Shown in pieces: positions 1 through 5,917 of a DNA stretch of 8,032 bases (position 1 is the first letter of the stretch; every line of letters starts with the position of its first letter). Where the stretch lies: positions 1 to 8,032 of the forward strand of contig JALHSV010000265.1 of the NCBI GenBank assembly GCA_022865525.1. Direction: 5' to 3'. The translations under genes were made by a program, and so were the position numbers. The notes below the pieces were generated by a model that was given only the letters and a program-made list of their open reading frames with translations, ran no database searches and was not told where the DNA came from. This DNA is from Thermodesulfovibrionales bacterium. Its GTDB lineage: Bacteria; Nitrospirota; Thermodesulfovibrionia; Thermodesulfovibrionales; SM23-35.

Positions 1-2004
1 AACTATGTTATGGCCGGGAAAGACTTTCCTCTCAAGGAATTCATGCATGACAACGATGCGGTATCGAGAACGATCGGTATTGGAAAGGGAACCATGCTCT
101 TCCACATGCTGAGGGGTGCCACCGGTGATGAGGTATTTTTCAATGCTTTGAGAAGATTGATCCGGGAGAACAAATGCCAGCAGACATCATGGACTGACAT
201 CAGAACGGCATTCGAAAAAGCTTCGGGTGAAAACCTTGAATGGTTTTTCAGTCAGTGGCTTGAGCGGAAAGGCGTGCCTGAAATTGGAATAAAAGACCAA
301 AGGGTTACTGTTGTCCATGGAGTGCAGACCATCTCTTTTGAGATTATTCAGAAAGGTGAGCCGTACAGGTTCGCTCTCCCCTTGACGATTAGAACTGATA
401 AGGGCGAAGTGATGCAGACATTGGATATCGGGAAGGAAAAGGAAATATTTGAGCTCCCTGTTGAAGGAACCCCATTGGGAATAGTATTTGACAGAGACTA
501 TGATGTTATGCGGAAGCTTGTGCATGAGGAATCGCCTCTATTGATATCAGGACTTCTTGGGGATGATAAAAAACTTCTCCTCATTCCTGATGAGGAGAGG
601 GAGAAATACAGCGATTTTATCGATGCGCTGAAAAAGGCCGGATTTCCTGCTCAGGAAGAGAGCGAAATAAACGACGAAGACATTAAATCTCATTCATTGC
701 TTATTTTTGGAAATGAAAATCGGGTGGTGAAAAGACTCTTTGGGCATATCGAGGTGCCGGCGACAGGATTCTCTCTTTCCCTAAGGAAAAATCCACTGAA
801 CCAGTCAAAAGTTATTGCTATAGCTTATGCAGATACGAAGGAGGACATTCCATCTCAAGAGACAATATCACACATGGACCGATATTCCTCTGTCAGATTC
901 AGAAATGGGAAGAATGTGGAGAAGACTGCCGGGGAGGCTGCACGGGGCATAGTATTCAATTTACATAAACCGCTGCTGACCATTCAGCCCGGGAAGTTGA
1001 CCAAACTCGAAGATGATTTCGACAATATCCTCAACAAGACGGTTATTTACGCGGGTGAGCGCCATATGAATTATGAGGATCACCAAACCCAGCTGAAGAT
1101 CATCATGAATCTCCATGAAAGAGGCCACAAATTTGCCATAGGAATGGAGATGTTTCAGAGGCCATTCCAGAAAGACATCAATGACTACCTCTCGGGTGCC
1201 CTGAGCGAAAAAGAGTTTCTGAAGAGAACGCAGTATTTCAAGAGATGGCAATTCGATTACAACCTGTACCAGGAAATTATCGAATATGCAAAAGCAAAGA
1301 GAATCCCGATTATAGCCCTCAACCTCTGGACCGAGATAGTAAAGAAAGTTTCAACAGATGGTCTTGACAGTTTGACCGATATAGAGCGGGCTGAATTGCC
1401 TGATTCGATGGATATGTCCGATGAGGAATACAGGAACAGGCTGGATGAAGTATTCAGACAGCATAAAAGCCGTGAGAACAAAACCTTTGAAAATTTTTAT
1501 CAGGCACAGATCCTCTGGGATGAAACCATGGCACGATCCATCGATGAGTTCCTCAGAAAAAATCCCGGATACCAGATGATTGTACTGGCAGGGGCAGGAC
1601 ACATCATGTATGGCTCGGGTATTCCCAAAAGGGCTTACCGTTTGAATAAGAAAGACTATGTTATTGTTCTCCCCGGTGGAGAATTTATTGATACTGATAT
1701 CGGGGATTATCTGGTCACTGCTGAGCCAGTTGCTCCTCCGACAACGTTGAAACTCGGTGTTGTTTTGAAGGAGCACGACGGTCATGTTGAAATCGGAAAA
1801 GTGGTGCCGGGCAGTATTGCCAAGAGTGCAGGACTTGAAAAAGGTGATATCCTCCTCTCACTCAATGATTGGAAGATAGAGGATATTGATGACGTCAATA
1901 TTTTCATGTTTGATAAAAAGAGGGGAGAGAAAATAACAATTAAGGTGTTGAGAAAGAAGTTCCTCGTCGGATATAAAGAGGTCGTGCTCAATGGCACAAT
2001 ATAG
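1..2004 (+). CDS. M1-like metallopeptidase tail fused to ChaN-like domain and PDZ domain (5' partial)
   Basis: The reading frame is open from base 1, so the gene begins upstream. Residues are numbered here from the Met at base 10, which is probably internal. Residues 1 to about 170 match the C-terminal part of M1 (aminopeptidase N-like) proteins: KGTMLFHMLR, then GDEVFF, then WFFSQWLERKGVPE. The zinc-binding HEXXH motif would lie before the window and cannot be checked. Residues about 175-325 are a linker or domain I do not recognise. Residues about 335-570 resemble the ChaN/EreA-like fold (DUF399, known for haem-binding lipoproteins): VIYAGERH, GMEMFQRP, ALNLW and VLAGAGHIMYGSG. Residues about 580-662 form a PDZ domain (LGVVL, VVPGSIAKSAGLEKGDILLSLND). 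The whole protein is probably exported, but the signal peptide is outside the window. The stop lies 8 bases from the stop of the convergent glycosylase gene. Domain identities are fairly secure; the substrate is unknown. Confidence 0.85.
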   Translation, partial: NYVMAGKDFPLKEFMHDNDAVSRTIGIGKGTMLFHMLRGATGDEVFFNALRRLIRENKCQQTSWTDIRTAFEKASGENLEWFFSQWLERKGVPEIGIKDQRVTVVHGVQTISFEIIQKGEPYRFALPLTIRTDKGEVMQTLDIGKEKEIFELPVEGTPLGIVFDRDYDVMRKLVHEESPLLISGLLGDDKKLLLIPDEEREKYSDFIDALKKAGFPAQEESEINDEDIKSHSLLIFGNENRVVKRLFGHIEVPATGFSLSLRKNPLNQSKVIAIAYADTKEDIPSQETISHMDRYSSVRFRNGKNVEKTAGEAARGIVFNLHKPLLTIQPGKLTKLEDDFDNILNKTVIYAGERHMNYEDHQTQLKIIMNLHERGHKFAIGMEMFQRPFQKDINDYLSGALSEKEFLKRTQYFKRWQFDYNLYQEIIEYAKAKRIPIIALNLWTEIVKKVSTDGLDSLTDIERAELPDSMDMSDEEYRNRLDEVFRQHKSRENKTFENFYQAQILWDETMARSIDEFLRKNPGYQMIVLAGAGHIMYGSGIPKRAYRLNKKDYVIVLPGGEFIDTDIGDYLVTAEPVAPPTTLKLGVVLKEHDGHVEIGKVVPGSIAKSAGLEKGDILLSLNDWKIEDIDDVNIFMFDKKRGEKITIKVLRKKFLVGYKEVVLNGTI

Positions 2005-2012
2005 AAATCAAT

Positions 2013-2678
2013 TTACTTAAATATTTCTCCTGTTTCTTTGTACCAGAGCAGCAGGTCGAGGTGGGCGAGCGGAATGTGTATCTCACGTGCAAAATCTGCC
2101 ATTTTCTGTTCAATCTGCATATACCCTGATCTGCTCATGGATGCAGGAATCTCCTGAATGACATCGAAGTGAACTAAGTTTTTCAGGATATGCCTGTCCA
2201 GGATTGCGACACGATCACCCAATCCGATATTCCTCAAAAAATGGCTTGCCTCCTTGTATCCGAGTCCCTTGATGTCCCTCACCAGCCGCTCCCTGCATTC
2301 ATGAACATCCGAAAGGTTTTTCAGCGCAGATCTTATCGAAAGCCTCCCTTTGTTCAGGAACAGTGTCCTCGCTCCCACAAGGTACCGGGCTTTCTTGTTA
2401 TGGAATCTGACCCGGTGCAGCTTCCCTTTTATATCATCTTCAGTCCCTTCCACGAGGAGATTCTGACTGGTGATTGTTCTTATCGCATCCCAGCAGCATT
2501 GTGCTTTTGATTGGGGCGTCAGAAGACAGAAGGCCAACTCACCGAAAACCCCTTCATCATTTTTATCATTCAGGCATTTTCCAAATTCCTCAAGGCGAGA
2601 GATAATCTCTTTTTTTTTGGTCTTGTAAAGCTTTTTCAATTGACGGATTTTCTGCTGGTTCGTTCGGGGTATCTTCAT
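2013..2678 (-). CDS. ogg: Ogg2-type 8-oxoguanine DNA glycosylase/AP lyase
   Basis: This 221-residue helix-hairpin-helix GPD protein matches the Ogg2 family, which excises 8-oxoguanine from DNA and cleaves the abasic site by beta-elimination. The hairpin motif IKGLGYKEASHFLRNIG supplies the Schiff-base lysine (K142). The catalytic aspartate is D161 in AILDRHIL. The protein ends exactly in lysine (K221, WYKETGEIFK). In Ogg2 enzymes a C-terminal lysine helps distinguish 8-oxoguanine from guanine, so both ends of the active site appear intact. Length fits the family (about 205-225). The ATG has an AAGGA-type ribosome site about 4 bases upstream, read on the minus strand. Ogg2 is typical of archaea and scattered, often thermophilic or anaerobic, bacteria. 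The gene is divergent from the CobD-like gene and convergent with the ChaN-PDZ gene, so it appears to be a single transcription unit. No clear promoter was found for it. Confidence 0.9.
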   Translation of the reverse strand: MKIPRTNQQKIRQLKKLYKTKKKEIISRLEEFGKCLNDKNDEGVFGELAFCLLTPQSKAQCCWDAIRTITSQNLLVEGTEDDIKGKLHRVRFHNKKARYLVGARTLFLNKGRLSIRSALKNLSDVHECRERLVRDIKGLGYKEASHFLRNIGLGDRVAILDRHILKNLVHFDVIQEIPASMSRSGYMQIEQKMADFAREIHIPLAHLDLLLWYKETGEIFK

Positions 2679-2711
2679 GGAGTCCTTGCACGAAAGGAAG
2701 CCTGGAGTAGT

Positions 2712-2739
2712 TTAACACAGTGATGGTATAGAGTATACT
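2712..2739 (+). promoter_or_regulatory. sigma70-like promoter for the CobD-like/DGK-PAP2 pair
   Basis: A -35 box TTAACA (2712-2717) and a -10 box TATACT (2734-2739) are separated by 16 bases; each matches the consensus at five of six positions. They lie 37 bases upstream of the ATG at 2776. The -10 overlaps an 8-bp palindrome (AGTATACT, 2732-2739). This is consensus matching only, in the divergent region between ogg and the CobD-like gene. Confidence 0.5.
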
Positions 2740-2775
2740 TAATGGGAAGAAACAAGGAAGAAGAGGAAAAATATC

Positions 2776-3906
2776 ATGAATCAGTCTGAACATGGCGGTA
2801 ATATCTACCGGCTTGCGGATGAATTGAAAATTCCGGAAAGAGAAGTGATAGATTTCAGCGCTTCCGTCAATCCGCTCGGTGTATCCAAAAAAGTGAAAGC
2901 AGAGATACGGAGACAGCTGAAATACCTTCATCGTTATCCTGACCCTGATGCAAAAAGGTTACGAAAGAGACTGGGACAACACCATGCCATTGACCCTGGG
3001 ACGATACTGTGCGGTAATGGAAGCACGGAACTCATTTGCCTGATAACGAAGGCCTTCAGTCCTCAGCGGGTTCTCATTCCTGCACCTACCTATTCGGAAT
3101 ATGAAAGGGCTGTTCATAGCGCGATGAGACAGGATGAGCGAGCACAGATAAAGCATGTGGTCTTGAAGGCAGAAGACGGATATGCAATAAGTGGTGAAGA
3201 ATATATTCACGCTCTCCAGCGGGGATGGAGCACAAACGCTTCTCATAACAATCATTACTCATCACTGCCTTTTGAGATGGCTTTCCTGTGTAATCCCAAT
3301 AATCCCACGGGAAGACTTCTGAAAAGACAGGATGTCAAAAAAATTGCTGATGCAGCCAGGGAACAGAAATGTTATCTTGTCGTTGACGAGGCTTTTATTG
3401 ATTTCAGTCCTGATAATTCGGTGATAGAAGAAGTCGCTGACAATCCGTATCTTATCGTGCTGAGGTCAATGACACCTTTTTATACCCTTGCAGGGCTGCG
3501 GTTCGGATACGGAGTCTTTCCCGTGAATCTCATCGAACGGTTACAGCAATGCAGAGAGCCCTGGACGGTGAACAGCCTTGCACAGAAGGCCGCGGCAGTG
3601 TCACTGAAAGATAAAGCATACAGGAAAGAGTCGATGGCAGTGATACGGCAGGAGAAAGTGTTTCTTGAGAAGAGTTTCCGGAAACTGGGAATCACCTTTT
3701 TCCCTTCGGATGCGAATTTCTATTTGGTAAAAACAGCCGTTGCACCCGAAGCCTGCCGGCGCCTCAGGAGCAAAGGCATACTGGTGCGAGACTGCTCGGA
3801 TTTTCAGGGACTTGACAGCTCGTATATGAGGATTGCCGTGAAATCACACAGGGAGAATACGGTCCTCATAAAGGAACTGACGAGAATCGTAGCCCCGGGA
3901 GAATAG
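2776..3906 (+). CDS. CobD/HisC-like PLP-fold protein lacking the PLP lysine
   Basis: This 376-residue fold-type I aminotransferase-family protein most resembles CobD, L-threonine-O-3-phosphate decarboxylase, which makes aminopropanol phosphate for the cobalamin lower-ligand linker. The CobD-like start HGGNIY (6-11) and IDFSASVNPLG are present. Cofactor-site motifs are kept: GNGSTELI (80-87), PTYSEY (104-109), NPNNPTG (173-179), VVDEAFIDF (D204), LAGLRFGYG (R242), and the substrate-carboxylate arginine R352 in YMRIAVK. The segment normally reading SxTKFY, which carries the lysine that forms the internal aldimine, reads SMTPFY here: residue 234 is proline (codon CCT at 3475-3477). A polar stretch at 150-165 also looks like an insertion. 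As written it should not form the usual Schiff base, so it may be inactive, a binding protein, or use altered chemistry. GAGG at 2763-2766 is a fair ribosome site. The next gene starts 5 bases after the stop. I withhold the cobD symbol because of the missing lysine. Confidence 0.85.
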   Translation: MNQSEHGGNIYRLADELKIPEREVIDFSASVNPLGVSKKVKAEIRRQLKYLHRYPDPDAKRLRKRLGQHHAIDPGTILCGNGSTELICLITKAFSPQRVLIPAPTYSEYERAVHSAMRQDERAQIKHVVLKAEDGYAISGEEYIHALQRGWSTNASHNNHYSSLPFEMAFLCNPNNPTGRLLKRQDVKKIADAAREQKCYLVVDEAFIDFSPDNSVIEEVADNPYLIVLRSMTPFYTLAGLRFGYGVFPVNLIERLQQCREPWTVNSLAQKAAAVSLKDKAYRKESMAVIRQEKVFLEKSFRKLGITFFPSDANFYLVKTAVAPEACRRLRSKGILVRDCSDFQGLDSSYMRIAVKSHRENTVLIKELTRIVAPGE

Positions 3907-3911
3907 ATTCT

Positions 3912-4610
3912 ATGCTTTTCAGGCGGTGGTGGAGAAGTGCCAACTTTGCAATAGAAGGGATATTGCATGCTGCCAAAACCCAGAGGCATCTGCGATATCA
4001 TTACTTCAGTGCGGCAGCTGTGCTTCTCTTAAGCTACATCCTCGGCGTCTCACGCATGGAGTTTCTTATTATAGCTCTTTCGGTAATCGCGGTACTCCTG
4101 GCCGAAATGTTCAATACGGCAATAGAGACATTAGTCGATATGGTATCACCGGAACAGAGCGAGAAAGCCCGGGTTGCTAAGGATATCTCCGCAGGTGCCG
4201 TGCTTGTAACAGTATGTGGTGTGGCAATAATCGGCTACATTATTTTATTCCCTTATCTGCGGGAGGCCTTCGATACTGGAATCTCCATTACGAAGCATTC
4301 GAAGGAAGAAATTGCACTCATCGCATTTATTATCGTTTTAATCCTTGTCATTATCACCAAGGCATATTTCGGGAAGGGTCTCCCCTTGCGCGGCGGGATG
4401 CCGAGCGGACATGCTGCACTCGCTTTCTCAGCATGGGTTGCCACAACCTACATTACAGAGAACTTCGTTGCTTCCCTGCTCTCCTTTGCTATCGCGGTAA
4501 TAATCGCACAGAGCAGGGTGGGAGTAGGAGCACACACCATATGGGAAGTGGTGCTTGGCAGCCTCATGGGAGCATCAGTGACATTCCTCCTGTTCAGGAT
4601 ATTTTCATAG
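3912..4610 (+). CDS. DgkA-type lipid kinase fused to a short PAP2 phosphatase
   Basis: The 232-residue membrane protein has two parts. Residues 1 to about 118 match the small integral-membrane diacylglycerol/undecaprenol kinases: RSANFAIEGILHA, two hydrophobic helices, the EMFNTAIETLVD motif (E65, N68, E72), then AKDISAGAVL and a third helix. Residues about 130-232 are a compact PAP2-type lipid phosphatase with hydrophobic helices near 132-149 and 185-200 and one at the end. Its motifs are KGLPLRGG (a tightened motif 1), PSGHA (H167) and SRVGVGAHTIWE (R202, H208, with E212 where D is usual). Kinase and phosphatase would act in opposite directions on lipid alcohols and phosphates such as undecaprenol and its phosphate. 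The PAP2 part is only about half the usual length. It follows the CobD-like gene by 5 bases, with GGGAG at 3898-3902 inside that gene as ribosome site, so the two are likely co-transcribed. Substrate is inferred from family only. Confidence 0.88.
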   Translation: MLFRRWWRSANFAIEGILHAAKTQRHLRYHYFSAAAVLLLSYILGVSRMEFLIIALSVIAVLLAEMFNTAIETLVDMVSPEQSEKARVAKDISAGAVLVTVCGVAIIGYIILFPYLREAFDTGISITKHSKEEIALIAFIIVLILVIITKAYFGKGLPLRGGMPSGHAALAFSAWVATTYITENFVASLLSFAIAVIIAQSRVGVGAHTIWEVVLGSLMGASVTFLLFRIFS

Positions 4611-4659
4611 TTAAATGATATAGTAAAAAGGATCTCATAATGGTAATGATATTTATCAG

Positions 4660-4765
4660 AAAATCTCCCTCTATGAGCCGTTGGCTCCGAGCCATAGGCC
4701 TTGCCCCTGTTAATCAAAGAGGGGATTATTCCTCCCTTTGGCAAAGGGAGGGTAGAAGGGATTTT
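4660..4765 (-). repeat. MITE/REP-like element, copy 1 (upstream of fumarase alpha)
   Basis: This is most of the 200-base gap between the DGK-PAP2 gene and the fumarase alpha gene. Its ends are imperfect inverted repeats: 4660-4674 (AAAATCTCCCTCTAT) and 4752-4765, whose reverse complement starts AAAATCCC. Inside is a perfect 9-bp stem (4731-4739 with 4743-4751, loop GGC) and a 5-bp GAGCC/GGCTC hairpin (4675-4687). Read in reverse complement, its order (terminal AAAATCC, CCTCCC hairpin, second hairpin, GGGATTTT-like end) parallels the element at 5762-5884, hence the minus strand assignment. It has no coding capacity of its own. The small hairpin could also help end the upstream transcript, but there is no T-run. 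Confidence 0.55.
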
Positions 4766-4810
4766 ATAAAAATATTATTGGCATCATTATTATGAGACTG
4801 TTAATAATTC

Positions 4811-5689
4811 ATGATTCATCTGCGTAACGCCATAGTCGAACTGTACAGAAAAGCCGCAACTTCACTTCCTGCCGATGTTGTAAGTGCCCTGCAGAATGTG
4901 CACAGGAAAGAAAAGAAGGGATCGAATGCGGCTCTTGCACTTTCTGTAATGCTCGAAAACATAAGCGGAGCCGTGAAGACGGTTCGTCCGCTTTGCCAGG
5001 ATACAGGAGTCCCTGTTTTTTTCGTGAGAGTGCCTGTGGGCCTCAGTCATCTTCAGATCAGGAGCACGGTAATCAAGGCAACACAAATCGCCACACGCGA
5101 GATTCCTTTAAGGCCGAATGCCGTTGACATTCTCACAGAGAAGAACTCCGGAGACAATACCGGTATCGGATTCCCTGTCATATATATCGATGAGACAAAA
5201 GGCAGGAACCTTGTCATTGACCTCATGCTGAAGGGTTCTGGTTCTGAAAATATCGGGCAGCTCTACAAATTGCCGCTCGAAGAATTGCACGCAGAAAGAG
5301 ATCTGGAGGGCGTGAGGAAATGCGTCCTTGACACGGTATATAAAGCGCAGGGGAAGGGATGCCCTCCCTATATAATCGGCGTAGGGATCGGGGCAACGAA
5401 GGATCAGGTCACGAGGCTTTCAAAAGAGCAACTCTTGAGGAGGCTCGATGATGTAAACCGGTATCCTGTCTTATCCAGGCTCGAAAAGAGGATCATTGAT
5501 GATGTTAATTCACTGGGCATAGGCACAATCGGGTTGGGAGGCAGAACAACATCCCTTGGAGTCAAGATCGGTATTAACCACAGACATCCGGCATCATATT
5601 TCGTCGACATATCGGTTTCCTGCTGGGCAGACAGAAGGGCAAGAATGATATGGGATATGAAAAGTTCAAAATACAAAATACAAAATTGA
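4811..5689 (+). CDS. fumA: class I fumarate hydratase, alpha subunit
   Basis: The 292-residue protein is the N-terminal half of the oxygen-sensitive 4Fe-4S class I hydratases (fumarase/TtdA family), which interconvert fumarate and malate in the cytoplasm; L-tartrate dehydratase is the alternative. The three cluster cysteines are visible with family-like spacing: C62 in PLCQDTGVPVF, C184 in GKGCPPYIIGVGIG and C271 in ISVSCWADRRA. D64 in CQDTG is the likely catalytic acid. GLGGRTTSLGVKI (242-254) is also typical. The start is forced: in-frame stops lie at 4802-4807, leaving the ATG at 4811, yet only a weak GAG occurs upstream and there is no good Shine-Dalgarno. The last residues (SSKYKIQN) are encoded by a 7-bp tandem repeat and look appended. 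The beta subunit is next but 228 bases away. The fumarase call rests on family resemblance; substrate preference is not provable here. Confidence 0.9.
   Translation: MIHLRNAIVELYRKAATSLPADVVSALQNVHRKEKKGSNAALALSVMLENISGAVKTVRPLCQDTGVPVFFVRVPVGLSHLQIRSTVIKATQIATREIPLRPNAVDILTEKNSGDNTGIGFPVIYIDETKGRNLVIDLMLKGSGSENIGQLYKLPLEELHAERDLEGVRKCVLDTVYKAQGKGCPPYIIGVGIGATKDQVTRLSKEQLLRRLDDVNRYPVLSRLEKRIIDDVNSLGIGTIGLGGRTTSLGVKIGINHRHPASYFVDISVSCWADRRARMIWDMKSSKYKIQN
5667..5687 (+). repeat. 7-bp tandem repeat, three copies, across the end of fumarase alpha
   Basis: CAAAATA occurs at 5667-5673 and 5674-5680, followed by CAAAATT at 5681-5687. The last T is the first base of the TGA stop. The unit is not a multiple of three, so it encodes the atypical tail KYKIQN. 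Slippage here would change the reading frame at the C-terminus and the stop position. Confidence 0.75.
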
Positions 5690-5734
5690 TGAGAAAAAAT
5701 ATACTGTTAATCTCTAAAGATCTTCAAATCTGTC

Positions 5735-5753
5735 ATTCCGGCTTGGCCGGAAT
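5735..5753. repeat. REP-like palindrome
   Basis: An 8-bp perfect inverted repeat, ATTCCGGC (5735-5742) and GCCGGAAT (5746-5753), surrounds a TTG loop. The wording TCATTCCGGCTTGGCCGGAAT is of a type I recognise as a dispersed intergenic hairpin in many bacterial genomes. It lies between the two fumarase subunit genes, directly before the second element. Confidence 0.6.
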
Positions 5754-5761
5754 CTTTCTTC

Positions 5762-5884
5762 AAAATAACCCCCTTTATCCCCCTTTTCTAAGGGGGAATC
5801 AGAAGGATTCCCGACGGGCGGGAAGGACAGCCTTTGGAATAGCGTTCGCTATGAATTAGGCAAGAAAAAGATAGGGGGGATTTT
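5762..5884 (+). repeat. MITE/REP-like element, copy 2 (between fumarase alpha and beta)
   Basis: Imperfect terminal inverted repeats lie at 5762-5779 (AAAATAACCCCCTTTATC) and 5870-5884 (GATAGGGGGGATTTT). Between them is a chain of overlapping or adjacent hairpins: 5778-5785 with 5790-5797 (8-bp stem, loop TTCT), 5794-5800 with 5806-5812 (7-bp stem), 5808-5813 with 5819-5824 (6-bp stem), and 5839-5844 with 5847-5852 (6-bp stem). The first three share bases, so they are alternative folds. It is the likely relative, in opposite orientation, of the element at 4660-4765. The short frames across it look like repeat translations rather than genes. Confidence 0.6.
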
Positions 5885-5917
5885 AAAATCAAAAGGACAA
5901 AATCATTAAATCTTCCT

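Noticed and set aside
2003..2028. Weak inverted repeat (AGAAAT / ATTTCT) between the convergent stops as a bidirectional terminator.
   Set aside because: The stem is only 6 A/T-rich pairs with a 14-base loop; not enough to call a terminator.
4214..4618. Long out-of-frame reading (134 codons, +) within the DGK-PAP2 gene.
   Set aside because: Shadow of the real gene; composition rich in R, C, H and G and no domain signal, whereas the overlapping frame has clear kinase and phosphatase motifs.
4448..4744. Open frame (-) of 98 codons over the end of the DGK-PAP2 gene and the intergenic element.
   Set aside because: Its start lies in the repeat element (MPKGGIIPSL is a repeat translation) and the rest is antisense to well-conserved PAP2 motifs.
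4640..4795. Short frame (+) from ATG 4640 through the repeat element.
   Set aside because: It is entirely inside hairpin repeat sequence, with low-information composition and no ribosome site.
4778..4808. Promoter for fumarase alpha (TTGGCA near 4778 with an A/T-rich -10).
   Set aside because: The only -10-like matches need a 19-base spacer and would sit almost on the ATG at 4811, leaving no leader.
5650..5859. Open frame (+) of 69 codons overlapping the end of fumarase alpha and the repeat region.
   Set aside because: It is translated from the tandem repeat, the REP-like palindrome and the MITE-like element (phrases such as CHSGLAGIF and YPPFLRGN are repeat-derived); no ribosome site and no family resemblance.
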